Origin: Candidatus Sedimenticola sp. (ex Thyasira tokunagai) | GTDB lineage: Bacteria > Pseudomonadota > Gammaproteobacteria > Chromatiales > Chromatiaceae | Direction of reading: 5' to 3' | Length of the DNA stretch: 64,000 nucleotides | NCBI GenBank assembly: GCA_037318855.1 | Contig: CP134874.1 | Span: 2,790,598-2,854,597 of the forward strand | In this document: in pieces, positions 14,218-23,717 of the stretch | Numbering within the stretch: position 1 is the stretch's first letter | Layout of the letters: each line of letters begins with the position of its first letter | Program-made: the position numbers and the translations under genes | The notes under the pieces: model-generated | Seen by the model: only the letters and a program-made list of their open reading frames with translations | The model's database searches: none | What the model was told of the DNA's origin: nothing

Positions 14218-15626
14218 TCAAGCGGCGACCTGATCGACTCCTGTTACCTCAACACCATCTTTGAATTTGATTCCGGTTACTACTTTAGCCAGGTAATCGA
14301 AACCCCGTAATCGTCTCCACTTCTTCTCGGCACACAGGCCGAGTTTGAACATCATGTGTAGCATGCCGTCACGCGATAGGCAGCCCTTGGAACGCTTGGT
14401 TCGATGGCGGATTGTCCCGAAGGTTGATTCAATCGGATTGCTGGTCCGAATGCTCTGCCAGTGCTGTGCCGGAAAGTGATAGAAAGCCATCAGTTCCTCC
14501 GCTGACCGCCAAGGAAGGCTGAACGCCGAGGCGGTTAGTCCCCGGTAGTCGCGAGGCGATACTGGATGCCCGGCGTGCGCATAGCGCCAGAGGGAATCCA
14601 AAGATCGCATACGAACGCGACGTCAAGTCATCTCGGGAGCCAGCGACGAAGCAGTAACGAGCTTGCGATGTTATTGCGTAGTGCTGGAGACCGGGACGGC
14701 CGGGGCAATAATAGGCTGTCGAAGATTGAGTTCAAAAGGGGGACTTGGATGTCCCGTTTTGCATCACGAAATCAAAGACTCGCTTATCGGTCTTTGTGCA
14801 GACAGATGGCAGCTTTCGGATACTTCGGCTCATACGTTTTGATAAACAGATCAAAGGCCTTTTCCGCATCGGCCTGAGTCTCCGCCTGCCAGATGTTATG
14901 CAGTGCCTGCTTCGCTTTCGGCTGAGCTGACTTTGGCAGGCAGTTCAGCACGTTCATGGTCTTGTGCATCCAGCAGCTCTGCGTGGACTCCCGCACACCA
15001 TCCTCAATTGCCAGAAAATGCTTCTCACCACGCTCATTCACGCCGATCACCACCAGGGCACACAGCTTCGTCTGCTCTGCTCTCAGTCCGCTGTAGACAC
15101 CGTCTGCCCACACATACACCCAATGCTCCTTATCCAGGCGCTCCTCGCACCAGCTCCGATATTCTTCTGCCCAGACCTGCTTCAGACGCGATACCGTGCT
15201 GGCCGACAAGCCTGTTGCATCCGGACCCACCAGCACTTTCAGGGCCTCACCCATCTCACCACTGGAAATCCCCTTCAGGTAGAGCCACGGCAGCGCCGCT
15301 TCCAGTGACTTCGTCTTGCGTACATACGGCGGTACCAGAGCTGATCGGAACGTCACCGGCTCGCCGGTCTTCGCTCGAACTTTGGGGATCTCGACCGTGA
15401 CCGGCCCCAATCCTGTCTGCAGTTTACGAGCTGGCAGATGACCATTACGCACCACACCCGCCTTGCCATCCTCTGTCCGTCGCTCGGTGTGCTCCGCCAA
15501 CAGCTCCAGCAGCTCTGCCTCTACCGCCTGGTAGATCAACTGCTCTGCACCGCTTCTCAGCAACTCTGTCAGCGGATCGATAATCGTATCTCGACCTGCC
15601 AGCTTAACAACGTTATCCTTACTCAT
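14218..15626 (-). pseudogene. IS256-family (Mutator) transposase, split by a structured element
   Basis: Subtracting the 287-bp insertion leaves 1122 bp, the exact 373-codon gene seen in two intact copies. The N-terminal part holds the first catalytic Asp region (YVWADGVYSGLR). The insertion falls just after LHKDR, before the Glu-containing C-terminus (IESTFGTIRHRTKRSKG). Inactive as it stands. Confidence 0.92.
14500..14786 (+). mobile_element. 287-bp structured element, type B, inside IS256 tnp
   Basis: Begins CGCTGACCGCC and ends GACTCGCTTA. Compared with the intact IS256 copies (CAGTTCCTCTCGGTC) it sits exactly between CAGTTCCTC and TCGGTC with no duplicated base. Its 5' stem is ACCGCC/GGCGGT where type A has CCAGCC/GGCTGG, so base pairing is kept. 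Confidence 0.92.
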
Positions 15627-15715
15627 GGTGGCGTATCTCCAAGGGTTGTTTTGATGTCTCGCAACAACAAATCAACCAGATACGCCGCCCTTTTTCAACT
15701 ACTCAAACACCAGAT

Positions 15716-15961
15716 TCAGTTATAACTCTCGAAACTAATATCGCTATCAATAACTGGCTCGCAACAATGGGAGGCCCTTACGTATTCACACCAAAATACA
15801 ATCTCTTCAAATGATTCAATGACCTCTTTGTATATAACTCTTCTCTCATCCCATAACTTTTCTTTTTTGAATTTGCTGAGGGCTAACACTGAACCGAGGT
15901 ACGCAGCGATAAAACCAACTGTTATAGGTGCCAAAAACTTAGATATTGCATCAATTTCCAT
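15716..15961 (-). pseudogene. Truncated membrane protein (integron cassette gene)
   Basis: About 79 native residues with one N-terminal membrane span (FLAPITVGFIAAYLGSVLAL) followed by a charged, helical cytoplasmic part. The 3' end is replaced by the IS256 terminus, so the true protein was longer. It follows an attC-like site, which marks it as a cassette gene. Function unknown. Confidence 0.5.
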
Positions 15962-15976
15962 TCATCCCCCCGTAAA

Positions 15977-16080
15977 CATAACGTTAAACTAAACCGACCC
16001 CCGTAGTGGTGCTTGATTTTGTGCTATTTAGCACAAAACAAGTGCCGCGGAGGCGGGTCGGTTTGAGTGCCTTGTTATAT
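15977..16080 (-). other. attC-like integron recombination site
   Basis: Imperfect palindrome with outer arms CATAACGTTA and CCTTGTTATA and inner arms AAACCGACCC / GGGTCGGTTT, plus a long loop with its own hairpin (TTTTGTGCTA/TAGCACAAAA). It lies between two minus-strand cassette genes. Confidence 0.7.
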
Positions 16081-16413
16081 TTAACCATTACAAGGTGGAT
16101 CATATGCGTCAATAAGGTCTTTTTCTATTTTAAGCCTTGTATTTTCATTAGATTCTTGATGGATGCTATGGCAGTTTGCATTGTGTCTCTTGAAACATGA
16201 CTCCTTGTGATGATCATCGAATCTTTCTGATAGATCACCTGTTTGCCCAATATAAATCCTGGTGTGTGTGCCGCTACCATCTGCTTTTTCTGTTCTTTTC
16301 GATACGTAATAGACAGCACCCATCTCTTTAAGCTCTATGCCGTATGGATAGACATTGAATGTATATTCAGTGCCTGAAGCACCTGTAAGTGTAAGCGTCC
16401 CTATTTTAGCCAT
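16081..16413 (-). CDS. GIY-YIG domain small protein (cassette gene)
   Basis: 110 aa. The segment GAVYYVSKRTEK...HTRIYIGQTGDLSERFDDHH matches the GIY-YIG nuclease core (YYV...YIGQT with a downstream Arg), and a Glu (IEKDLIDAYDPPCNG) lies near the C-terminus. The first 30 residues form an extra beta-rich part. Stand-alone GIY-YIG proteins of this size are common in integron cassettes. The substrate is unknown. Flanked by attC-like sites on both sides. Confidence 0.75.
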   Translation of the reverse strand: MAKIGTLTLTGASGTEYTFNVYPYGIELKEMGAVYYVSKRTEKADGSGTHTRIYIGQTGDLSERFDDHHKESCFKRHNANCHSIHQESNENTRLKIEKDLIDAYDPPCNG

Positions 16414-16437
16414 TTTGAAACCTCCTATTTTTTTAAA

Positions 16438-16498
16438 TAAAACGCCCTAGCTCAGCCGCGCGCGCCTTTGGCGCGTCGGCTGGAGCGCCGTATTATGC
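16438..16498 (-). other. attC-like integron recombination site
   Basis: Palindrome of about 60 bp: arms CTAGCTCAGCCG / CGGCTGGAGCG around a GCGCGCC/GGCGCG tip. The outer ends TAAAACGCC and GCGCCGTATTATG fit degenerate R'' and R' boxes. Typical short attC. Confidence 0.7.
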
Positions 16499-16499
16499 T

Positions 16500-17315
16500 T
16501 TATGGCCATTTACGCTTCCTGAGCACGTATTGTCTATCATTCCAAATCCATTCCAGAAATTTCTGCATTTGAGGAAAAGGGTTTTTATTTGGATATTTAT
16601 AAGCATAATGACTAAGTTCTGAAATTAGATCTCTTAACGGAGAAATAATTTTAATTATTCTATACACTGCAAATTTCGATGCCTGCTCGTGCAATCCTGG
16701 TAGCGCTAATGCTTGAACAGTAGAAAGAGAACTTTTGTCTAGGCCTTGCATAATTGTTGCGGTGTTCTCTTCTATAGCACCAGCAACCGATCGAGCTTGG
16801 TTTAACACCTTTTCTTTTTGGTGTTTTGTAACATCCGTTTCGAGTATATTCATAATAATATTATTCCAATGCATCAATGGGTCATCGAACTTACTTTGAT
16901 TTGATAAGGCGTCAAGATTATGGTACCTGCTGGTTTGAGCGAATTCAGATAATAGTCTAATAGTTTCTTGCTCTATCTCATGGAGCCCATTTCGTTCCGG
17001 GACTTTGTTACTATGATTAAGACCTATTTCGACCGATTTGTCATATAACTCAGATATATCATGACCATATTGCTTAAGTTGCTTTTTTGAGGGCGGAATA
17101 AGGTTGTTCCTTATCATATGCTCGATAACCACAATGGATTTTAGCAGCCTCTCCAAGCCTATTGATAAATTGAATAACGAAGAATAGAAAGCTCCCTTAT
17201 TATGAACATGTGCCGCCCTGAGTTCTGTTAGCCCTGTAGCCAGGCATGTACTCATAAGATGTCCTTCTTGTTGCAGTAACAAGAAAGCTGGCGTGAATTG
17301 TTGCACATACTGCAT
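16500..17315 (-). CDS. Hypothetical 271-aa cassette protein
   Basis: Not recognised. Mostly alpha-helical, soluble, with no signal peptide and no obvious catalytic motif. It has a Lys- and Leu-rich N-terminal half (NLSIGLERLLKSIVVIEHMIRNN) and ends RKRKWP. The 3' end is 2 bp from one attC and the start codon lies 10 bp from another, so it is a complete cassette in its own right. The frame is intact. Confidence 0.7.
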   Translation of the reverse strand: MQYVQQFTPAFLLLQQEGHLMSTCLATGLTELRAAHVHNKGAFYSSLFNLSIGLERLLKSIVVIEHMIRNNLIPPSKKQLKQYGHDISELYDKSVEIGLNHSNKVPERNGLHEIEQETIRLLSEFAQTSRYHNLDALSNQSKFDDPLMHWNNIIMNILETDVTKHQKEKVLNQARSVAGAIEENTATIMQGLDKSSLSTVQALALPGLHEQASKFAVYRIIKIISPLRDLISELSHYAYKYPNKNPFPQMQKFLEWIWNDRQYVLRKRKWP

Positions 17316-17324
17316 TTTTTAAAA

Positions 17325-17388
17325 GCCTAACAGCTAAGCATTTATCCGTTGTGCGCAGTTCAGCATGACGGATAAATGTCTGTTGGAC
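17325..17388 (-). other. attC site with consensus R'' and R' boxes
   Basis: Outer boxes GCCTAAC and GTTGGAC fit RYYYAAC and GTTRRRY. The inner arms GCATTTATCCGT and ACGGATAAATG pair. About 64 bp long. This is the cleanest attC in the window. Confidence 0.8.
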
Positions 17389-17649
17389 TGAGCCGATTCT
17401 TGCACGGCACTCTACTTTAATAGGGGATTGTTTTTTGGACTAAACAGCACTTGATGGCCGGTGATAGGTTGTGATCGCGCTTTCATCCATATACTCCCTG
17501 TTCAGCACCGCAACTCCCCTCCACTTAATGGGGCTTTCTACCCTTTTTACCCGATTTTCATTCAGTTTGCACCCTCCAGGTCGCAATAGTCCATAAGCAA
17601 GCCGTAGCCTGCCCAGTATCCTTCCTCTTATCTCACCCTCACTATAGGG
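17389..17649. other. Non-coding gap, probable IS91-element terminus
   Basis: No ORF recognised. The IS91-type transposase ends at 17650, so the terminal (ori/ter-like) segment of that element should be in here. I could not fix its boundary. Confidence 0.3.
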
Positions 17650-18776
17650 TCACCCTCCTTCATAGCGTCTGGGCAGTAAGTACGCAATGATCTTGAGCTG
17701 TCCCTCGTGACACGCTGGACAGGGGTAGCCGTCAAAGAGCGGTTCTATTGCCGTCCCGGCCTCGCCTTCACTCTCTTGATGCATCGCCATCACTTCCCTG
17801 ATCTGACTCAGACACTTTTTTCGGCAACTGTTCGCCAAGTATCCAAAATGACGGATACGCATAAAACGCTTGGGTAGGATATGGAGCAGGAACCGTCGGA
17901 TCAGCTCTTCAGGTTTTAGAGGGAGGGTTTTGCGTTTGTCATGGTCCCGGTAATCTTTGTAACTCAAGAGCACTTTGCCCTGGTCATTCACCCCCTGCAG
18001 TCGATGGTCACTCAGTGCGATGCGGTGGCTATAACGGGCCAGATAATCGATCACCGTGGTGGTGTAATGGAGACAGGGTTTGCTGTATACCACCCACTCT
18101 ACGCCCATGAGTTGGTTCAGGGTCTCCTTAATCTGCCGGATATCTTTCAGTCGGGGCAGCTCACCAGTATCAGTGCCGTGTCGCAACCGGCTGACAAAGC
18201 CTCCTCTAAAGTGGCGGGAGAGCGCTCTCACCGGAAACAGGTAGTCGCCTTTAACGCCCTGCCAATGCCTGCCGTTGCTCAACGCACCACCCGGCACCAG
18301 GCAGTGAAGATGGACGTGACGACTTAGACTTTGCCCCCACGTATGAAGCACCGCAACCATGCCCATACGACCCTTCAGTCGTTTACGGCCAAAGGTATTC
18401 AAAGTGCTCCAGGCAGATTCAAACAGCAGTCCATATAACTGCCGCGGTTGGATGGCTATCCAGGGGTTGAGGAGATGCGGCAGGGTGAACACCAGGTGGT
18501 GATAGGTCACCGGCAACACATTGGCCTGTTGCTTCGCGCTCCACTCTTCGGTGGCCTTTTTCTGGCAGCGTGGGCAGTGGCGGTCACGGCAGGCGTAGTA
18601 GAGTATCTGCGGCTCATGGCAGTGATCACACTGCAGCTTCATTCCCCCAAGGACTTCGGTGCGGCAGTCGAGGATGTGGTGGCAGACCTGCCACTGGCGC
18701 TTGTTCAGGGGTGATCCTGGGCATGTGACTCCAAGCGCTGTTGCATGATGCTTTGCATTGTGACCAATTCAGTCAT
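17650..18776 (-). pseudogene. IS91-family transposase (Y2), N-terminal frameshift
   Basis: The main frame (17650-18702) reads PLNKRQWQVCHHILDCRTEVLGG then CDHCHEP...CPRCQ (zinc-binding N-terminus). It continues with the HUH motif region SLSRHVHLHCLVPGGAL and a Tyr-bearing YLARYSHRIALSDHRL. The first 24 codons from the ATG at 18776 are in another frame, separated by one base near DHP, so full-length translation fails. It overlaps the upstream integrase stop. Copies by rolling-circle replication when intact. Confidence 0.85.
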
Positions 18777-19052
18777 GATCCACTTCCAGATTAGCCATCA
18801 GGTCATGAGGGCCGCTCCCCTCATTTTTGCTAGGTACCCAGTGGACGTAGCGCAGTGTTGAGTGCAAATCCTGATGCCCCAGTAGGTGTTGCAGTCGGTG
18901 GATCGGTATACCGGCTTCGAGTTGGTGGGTGGCATAGGCGTGACGTAGACTGTGGATACCTCCACGCTTCTTCACTCCAGCTTGCTGCTTGACCCGAGCG
19001 AAGACACGCTGAATAGCACTCACATTCAAGGGCTTCACAAGAAGCAATGGGA

Positions 19053-20420
19053 TGGACTCCTCCTCACCTATCGGCATCGATGTGCCAAACTGAGATTGCG
19101 ATTTCAGTTAACGGTAAAAAGAGGAGTCCACTATGGAGATTAGACGAGTTGGTGTTGATCTGGCAAAAAACGTATTCCAACTGCATGGGACGGACCGAAA
19201 GGGGAAAACTCTATGGAAGCGTCAGCTATCACGGGAGAAGTGGTTGAGGGTTTTGTTCGACCAGGTCGAGCCAGGGGCTGAGATCGGTATGGAGGCCTGT
19301 GCTGGCGCACACCACTGGGCCAGACTACTGCGTGATGCCAGCTACCAAGTCAAGATCATACCCCCTCAGTTTGTAAAGCCCTTTGTTAAGAGCAACAAGA
19401 ACGATGCCAATGATGCGCAAGCGATCTGTGAAGCCATGGCGCGTCCCAATATGCATCCAGTTGGTATCAAAACAGTTGAACAGCAAGACATTCAGGCCAT
19501 ACATCGTGTCCGCGAAGAGATTAAGACCCACCGTACAGCCAAGGCCAACCAGATAAGAGGATTGGTCGCAGAATACGGTCTAGTTGCACCAACACGGCTG
19601 TCATCGTTGCGAGCAGCCATCCCCATGTGGCTGGAGGATGCCTCTAATGGTCTAACGATGCTTTTTAGAGAGTTGTTGCAAGGGTTATGGATGGATCTGT
19701 GTTCACTGGATAAGCGCATGACAGAGCTTGATAAGCAGATAGCCGTCATTGCGCAGGAGAACCCAACAGCCAGACGCTTGCAGCAATTACGCGGCATTGG
19801 CCCTTTGATAGCGACGGCATTAGTCAGCACGGTTGGTGATGGCACGCAATATCGTAAAGGAAGAGACATGGCTGCTGCTATTGGTTTAACGCCAAGACAG
19901 CATAGTTCAGGAGGCAAAGATAGGCTTCTTGGAATCAGTAAGCGAGGTGATGCCTATCTGCGATATTTACTCGTGCACGGTGCACGCTCTGCAATGCGTA
20001 CAGCAAAAGATAAGGATGACCGACTCAGTCGCTGGATTACAAATCTACAAGAGAGGCGACATACCAACGTGGCTGCAGTCGCTATGGCTAACAAGTTGGC
20101 AAGAATAGCTTGGGTGATAATGAGCAAAGGTGTTGATTATGATCCGGATTTTACACCGGCAACTTAATCGAAAGCATTGAGGGACGAATAATCATTTGAC
20201 GATTGCGAAGTAAGCTGTGTAATGGCAAACAGGTCGAACCGGCGCAGATAAAACCCGGTTAAGTCCAAGTGTGTTACAACACGAAGAAGCAATAGGGAAT
20301 CTGCGCGCGAACAACCCATTATGGCCCGGCATCAACGTATGCCACCTTAAGAGGCCGGATATACGTATGCAGTCGAGCCTACGGCCATGAATAGCTTACT
20401 TGCAAACGAGGAGGAGTCCA
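19053..20420 (+). mobile_element. IS110-family element, IS1111 group
   Basis: Subterminal inverted repeats TGGACTCCTCCTC (19053) and GAGGAGGAGTCCA (20408). It interrupts the integrase gene. IS1111-group elements keep such repeats, unlike classical IS110. Any guide RNA is expected in the 3' non-coding end, 20168-20407. Confidence 0.8.
19133..20167 (+). CDS. IS110/IS1111-family transposase
   Basis: 344 aa, intact. The DEDD domain starts RRVGVDLAKNVFQLHGTD, followed by GMEACAGAHHWAR and KSNKNDANDAQAI. The C-terminal helix-hairpin-helix is LRGIGPLIATALVSTVGD and the serine-type motif region is GLTPRQHSSGGKDRLLGISKRGD. Full length for the family, so this copy may be active. Confidence 0.9.
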   Translation: MEIRRVGVDLAKNVFQLHGTDRKGKTLWKRQLSREKWLRVLFDQVEPGAEIGMEACAGAHHWARLLRDASYQVKIIPPQFVKPFVKSNKNDANDAQAICEAMARPNMHPVGIKTVEQQDIQAIHRVREEIKTHRTAKANQIRGLVAEYGLVAPTRLSSLRAAIPMWLEDASNGLTMLFRELLQGLWMDLCSLDKRMTELDKQIAVIAQENPTARRLQQLRGIGPLIATALVSTVGDGTQYRKGRDMAAAIGLTPRQHSSGGKDRLLGISKRGDAYLRYLLVHGARSAMRTAKDKDDRLSRWITNLQERRHTNVAAVAMANKLARIAWVIMSKGVDYDPDFTPAT

Positions 20421-21030
20421 TATACGGACTTGGGAACAACCAGTTATCGGGTCGGTAGTGCCGCCAGTAATCACGCAGCTGTTCCAGCAGTGTCGGCCCT
20501 AGGGGCAACAGCCGGTCTTTGCCGCCTTTGCCCTGCTCAATGCGTAGCAGGCCACGTTCACCATCAATGTCACTCACATGCAGGTGGGTCAGCTCATTGA
20601 CCCGCAGCCCACAACCGTAACAGAGGGTCAGCATCAGGCGGTGTTTGGGGTTCTTGCAGGTGTTGAGAATCGCGGCTACTTCAGCATGGTTCAGTAGTTC
20701 CGGTATCTGCTCTTTACGCTTGGGAGTGGTAATTTCCATATCAAATCTCGACCGTTGCAACACCTGCAGGAAGAGGAATCGGATGCCATGAAAGGCCAGT
20801 CGACAGCTTGACCAAGCCAGACCCCGCTCAACAGCTAGGTAGGTAAAGTAACGTTGGATCTGCTTAGGTGTCAGTGTATCGGGAGAACGGTGGTAGTACT
20901 TTGCCAGTCCTCGGACCGCTCTCAGATAGCTTTCATGGGTACGGGGGGAGAAACCACGTACGGTCATGGCTTCGATCATTTTGTTGCGTAAGGGAGTCAT
21001 CGTCTCTCTCCTTGTTACCAGGTTCTGCAT

Positions 21031-21320
21031 GAACCCTATAGAGAGTGTTGACGATGATTTGAGGGAGGGCTATTGCTTCTGCGGTGGTCGGTCTACAGGC
21101 TCCGCGAAGCGGTTTAGTTCAACAGCTGATTATAAAGCCGGCACGTTTTCTGACATAACCCGCTGGCACGTTCGTTGATATAACACGCCAAAATTCCACT
21201 CGTAGCGTTTTTAAAGAAGTTCATGAATATCCTGGGGGGCAGGAAGGGGGAAATACCCTCTTCCCAGTAAATAATATTCCTCAGTTATGAACAGGTTATC
21301 AGATTAAGAGGTCTGTTTCA
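21031..21320. other. Non-coding gap upstream of the integrase
   Basis: Promoter region of the IS91-linked integrase and unassigned sequence. No supported gene. Confidence 0.3.
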
Positions 21321-21598
21321 GGGGCTTGAAGTCCAATGGAACGAAAACGTACGCCAACTACGGCGAATTGAATGGCCTCGAACGCGGTTGCGTCAATACT
21401 CACAAGGTCCAACAGCACATAGCGGAAGACGAAGTCCGGTTATCGCCACTGAGCCACAAGCACGTGAATAGGCTTGGCCACTACTCTTTCATATTGACGG
21501 AGCAGGTGATAAATGGACAGCTCAGGCCATTGGAACAATCATCGGTACTGGGTGAATGGCCTTAACGTACGTATTCGTTCCGTTGGACCTCAAGCCCC
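21321..21598 (+). mobile_element. Tn3-derived miniature element (TIME-like)
   Basis: 278 bp bounded by 38-bp inverted repeats. The left begins GGGGCTTGAAGTCCAATGG and the right ends GTTGGACCTCAAGCCCC; both carry the GGAACGAAAAC-type core of Tn3 termini. Inside is a remnant of a TnpA C-terminus (VRLSPLSHKHVNRLGHYSF, which resembles the LSPLGWEHINLTGDY motif). No full transposase. No clear 5-bp target duplication. Confidence 0.7.
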
Positions 21599-21693
21599 GC
21601 TACAGGAGGGGGTGATTAAATGGATCTTCAATCTTGAAATATTCCTGGTGATCAGTGCGTGAGATAGCGGCACTATTATGCAAATCTGTCGCC

Positions 21694-21909
21694 CTACTGA
21701 ATACGTGTGTAACCATGACCAAGCCGGATTTTTTCAATCCCCTTGAGTTGCGAAAGCCCATCTTCAAAAGAGGATGCCGGATCAGTCCGAATCCTCCCCA
21801 TCGATGTTCCAATGCGGCCCCAGGTGCGGATAACAACCCACGCGCCAAAGAGATCCCTTTCCAGGCGAACCGAATAGTAGCGAGTCCCTTTGTTCCAAAT
21901 CTGGTGCAT
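21694..21909 (-). CDS. WGR-domain protein, 71 aa
   Basis: Starts MHQIWNKGTRYYSVRLERD and contains GAWVVIRTWGRIGTSMGRIR, the WGR motif in a nearly complete stand-alone domain. The WGR fold is known from PARP and MolR-type proteins and binds nucleic acid. The start was chosen because a paralogue at 38613-40663 has the same 71-codon frame from the same Met. Both copies lie close to Tn3-type repeats, so it may be a transposon passenger. Confidence 0.7.
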   Translation of the reverse strand: MHQIWNKGTRYYSVRLERDLFGAWVVIRTWGRIGTSMGRIRTDPASSFEDGLSQLKGIEKIRLGHGYTRIQ

Positions 21910-22004
21910 AGAATAGATCTTACATCCCTGGAGACTCAAACAGCGAGCCTGCTATAGATGACTGTGTCGAAAATCGCGCAGCAGGCTCATGGCGACCAAG
22001 CATT

Positions 22005-22180
22005 CCAAGCATTCCAAGTATTCCAAGTATTCCAAATAAGTCTTCCTATCACGCAATCGAAGGTTCACTTGGGCTTATTACTTCACCTTTTTTTGAAGGG
22101 TTTATTGAAGTAATTTCTCAAGGTCGGCTCAAGGGGTAATCAAGTAATCACCAAGGTCAATCAAGGTCGGTCAAGGCCAT
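22005..22180. repeat. Short tandem and iterated repeats
   Basis: Tandem ATTCCAAG units at about 22010-22037, then iterated TCAAGGTCGG / TCAAGGTCAA / GGTCAAGG units at about 22119-22177. They lie just downstream of a broken integrase. They could be arm-type integrase sites or remains of an origin. No further support. Confidence 0.45.
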
Positions 22181-22280
22181 GCCGTTAAATTCCTAAAGCA
22201 CGCGCCTATGTCACCGCCGTAACAAGTAACTTATCCGGCCATCCCGATCCATGGCCACTACCCTTTGTTGGGCGTTGTCG

Positions 22281-22896
22281 CTAATCCCATGCCTGCATCA
22301 CCAGTTTGCGTTTTTCGTCCCCAATGGCCTGTAGATAGATCTCGGTCGTCTTCGTATCGCTGTGGCCCATGAGATCCCATAATACATTGATCGGTAGGGG
22401 ATACTTTCTTGATAGCATGGCGATGCCAAAGCCGTGTCTGAGCCCCTTAGCCGTGGCTTGCTTCCCTTCGATACCGGCCTTAGCCATGACCCTTTTTACC
22501 ATTCGCCAGGCGGTAGAGCGGCTCATTTTCCATAATTTTTCTGTCGTGTGTTTTGCTCTTCTTAGGTCAAAAACCAGGTCTAATTGATCGATCAAGGCCT
22601 CGGTGACTGGAATGGTTCTAAATTGCGGTGGCTTTTCAAGACCGTTTTTGTCGTACCGGCGTTTTTTTGAGGCTACGTAGTACGATGTCACTCGATCAAA
22701 GAAAGATACGGTCGGGGGCTAATTCGAGGGCTTCTGACGGTCTGCACCCGGTGTAATGGAGGAGGTGGCAGAAAACCCGGTCTCCCCGTGTCTCTTGGGT
22801 GGCGGCGTCTAAAAAGCGTGTTCTCTCATCGGCGGTGAGGTAGAGCCGGTGGCCGGTATTGTCGAAAAGTCGCATTTCATCGACGGTGGGGCGCAT
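22281..22896 (-). pseudogene. Tyrosine recombinase (phage-integrase type), frameshifted
   Basis: The 5' part (22696-22896) has HLLHYTGCRPSEALEL with the first catalytic Arg. The 3' part (22281-22691) has KGLRHGFGIAM, WDLMGHSDTKTTEIYLQAIG with the His and Tyr. The frames differ at about 22692-22696. It also lacks a core-binding domain. Probably a relic of an integrated element. Confidence 0.85.
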
Positions 22897-23010
22897 TTTT
22901 TCTTATCCTGTGTTGTATTTCGAAGATTTTGAAGGGCTCGAAAGAGATCGGTGAGTCGATGCTGATCATAGCCCCTCTTTTTCCATGAACCAAAATCAGT
23001 AAGAGTATTT

Positions 23011-23071
23011 TCTTTACAACTTGACGTATAGTAAAGACAAGCGTATCTTTACTATACTCGTTTAGTAAAGA
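23011..23071 (+). promoter_or_regulatory. Promoter and operator of the VapBC-like module
   Basis: TTGACG at 23021-23026 and TATCTT at 23044-23049 with 17-bp spacing. Four half sites alternate in direction: TCTTTAC at 23011 and 23046, GTAAAGA at 23031 and 23065. The central pair forms the palindrome TATAGTAAAGA...TCTTTACTATA over the promoter. This fits autorepression by an AbrB-type antitoxin. Confidence 0.65.
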
Positions 23072-23079
23072 GGTATGTT

Positions 23080-23295
23080 ATGCCGAAAGTTAGTGCTAAA
23101 AGACAGATTACATTACCTGTCACTCAGTGTGATGCTCTTGGTATCGAGCCTGGGGACGAGGTAGATTGCTTTGTGGCAGATAGACAGATCACTATTGTAA
23201 AAAAAGTTACGGGCTCTGCTAGAGGTCTCTTGAAAAAGGTACATGGTGATCCTTCGATGACAGACAAAGAATCATTACAAAGTGCCCTGATGTGA
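23080..23295 (+). CDS. AbrB/MazE-type antitoxin (VapB-like)
   Basis: 71 aa. The N-terminal swapped-hairpin DNA-binding domain is clear: KVSAKRQITLPVTQCDALGIEPGDEVDCFV. The short C-terminal tail should bind the toxin. RBS AAAGAGG is 6-12 bp upstream. It overlaps the toxin start by 4 bp (GTGA), typical of coupled toxin-antitoxin pairs. It should neutralise the PIN protein and repress its own promoter through the palindromes upstream. Confidence 0.9.
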   Translation: MPKVSAKRQITLPVTQCDALGIEPGDEVDCFVADRQITIVKKVTGSARGLLKKVHGDPSMTDKESLQSALM

Positions 23296-23717
23296 TAGCG
23301 ATAGATACTAATGTGCTGTTGCGATATCTCTTAGAGGATGATGTTGAGCAATCGGCCAAAGCTGTAAGGTTAATATCTGGAAACCGGAACGTGCTAATCA
23401 CTGATGTGGTGCTTGTTGAAACTCTATGGACGCTAAAAGGGAAAAAGTACAAATTAAATAAAGATAAATTGTTGACGGTCATACAAGCCTTGTTTCAAGA
23501 ATCAAATGTTCGATTTGAAAATGGACAGGTTGTATGGATGGCGCTCAATGACTACCGGAAAGCAAAGCCAGTGAAAGGTAAGAATGCAGATTTTGCCGAT
23601 GCACTGATTATAAATAAGGCCAAGGATACAGCCAATAAGCTTAACGAAAAATTTGAAGGATCTTATACCTTCGATCTTGCTGCGCAGATGTTGGCAGGAG
23701 CAAAAGTTCCTAGGTGA
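23292..23717 (+). CDS. PIN-domain toxin (VapC-like)
   Basis: 141 aa, GTG start coupled to the antitoxin. PIN acidic residues are visible: Asp in IAIDTNVLLRYL, Glu in VVLVETLWTL, Asp in NADFADALI, and a further acidic site in FEGSYTFDLAAQ. Expected to be a Mg-dependent ribonuclease attacking tRNA or rRNA. The frame is intact. The module is flanked by an imperfect direct repeat (22991 and 23718). Confidence 0.9.
   Translation: MIAIDTNVLLRYLLEDDVEQSAKAVRLISGNRNVLITDVVLVETLWTLKGKKYKLNKDKLLTVIQALFQESNVRFENGQVVWMALNDYRKAKPVKGKNADFADALIINKAKDTANKLNEKFEGSYTFDLAAQMLAGAKVPR

Larger units (their letters stand above)
14183..15728 (-). mobile_element. IS256-family element, copy 1 (carries a structured element)
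   Basis: Ends GAGTTATAGTC... and ...CAGTTATAACTC, as in the copies at 57743-59001 and 61913-63171. The size is 1546 bp, i.e. the normal 1259 bp plus a 287-bp insertion. No target duplication is visible. Confidence 0.92.
18769..21030 (-). pseudogene. XerC-like tyrosine integrase, split by an IS1111-group element
   Basis: The N-terminal part (20421-21030) has the SAM-like core-binding domain (MTVRGFSPRTHESYLRAVRGLAKYY) and the first catalytic Arg in CYGCGLRVNELTHL. The C-terminal part (18769-19052) has HSLRHAYATH, LLGHQDLHSTLRYVH and the nucleophile Tyr. The two halves flank the IS1111-type element. This integrase plus IS91 pairing is seen in some IS91-family elements. Confidence 0.88.

Noticed and set aside
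14903..15400. Plus-strand ORFs of 165, 114 and 95 aa repeated at 14.9, 58.2 and 62.3 kb
   Set aside because: They are antisense shadows of the three IS256 transposase genes and recur only because the IS does.
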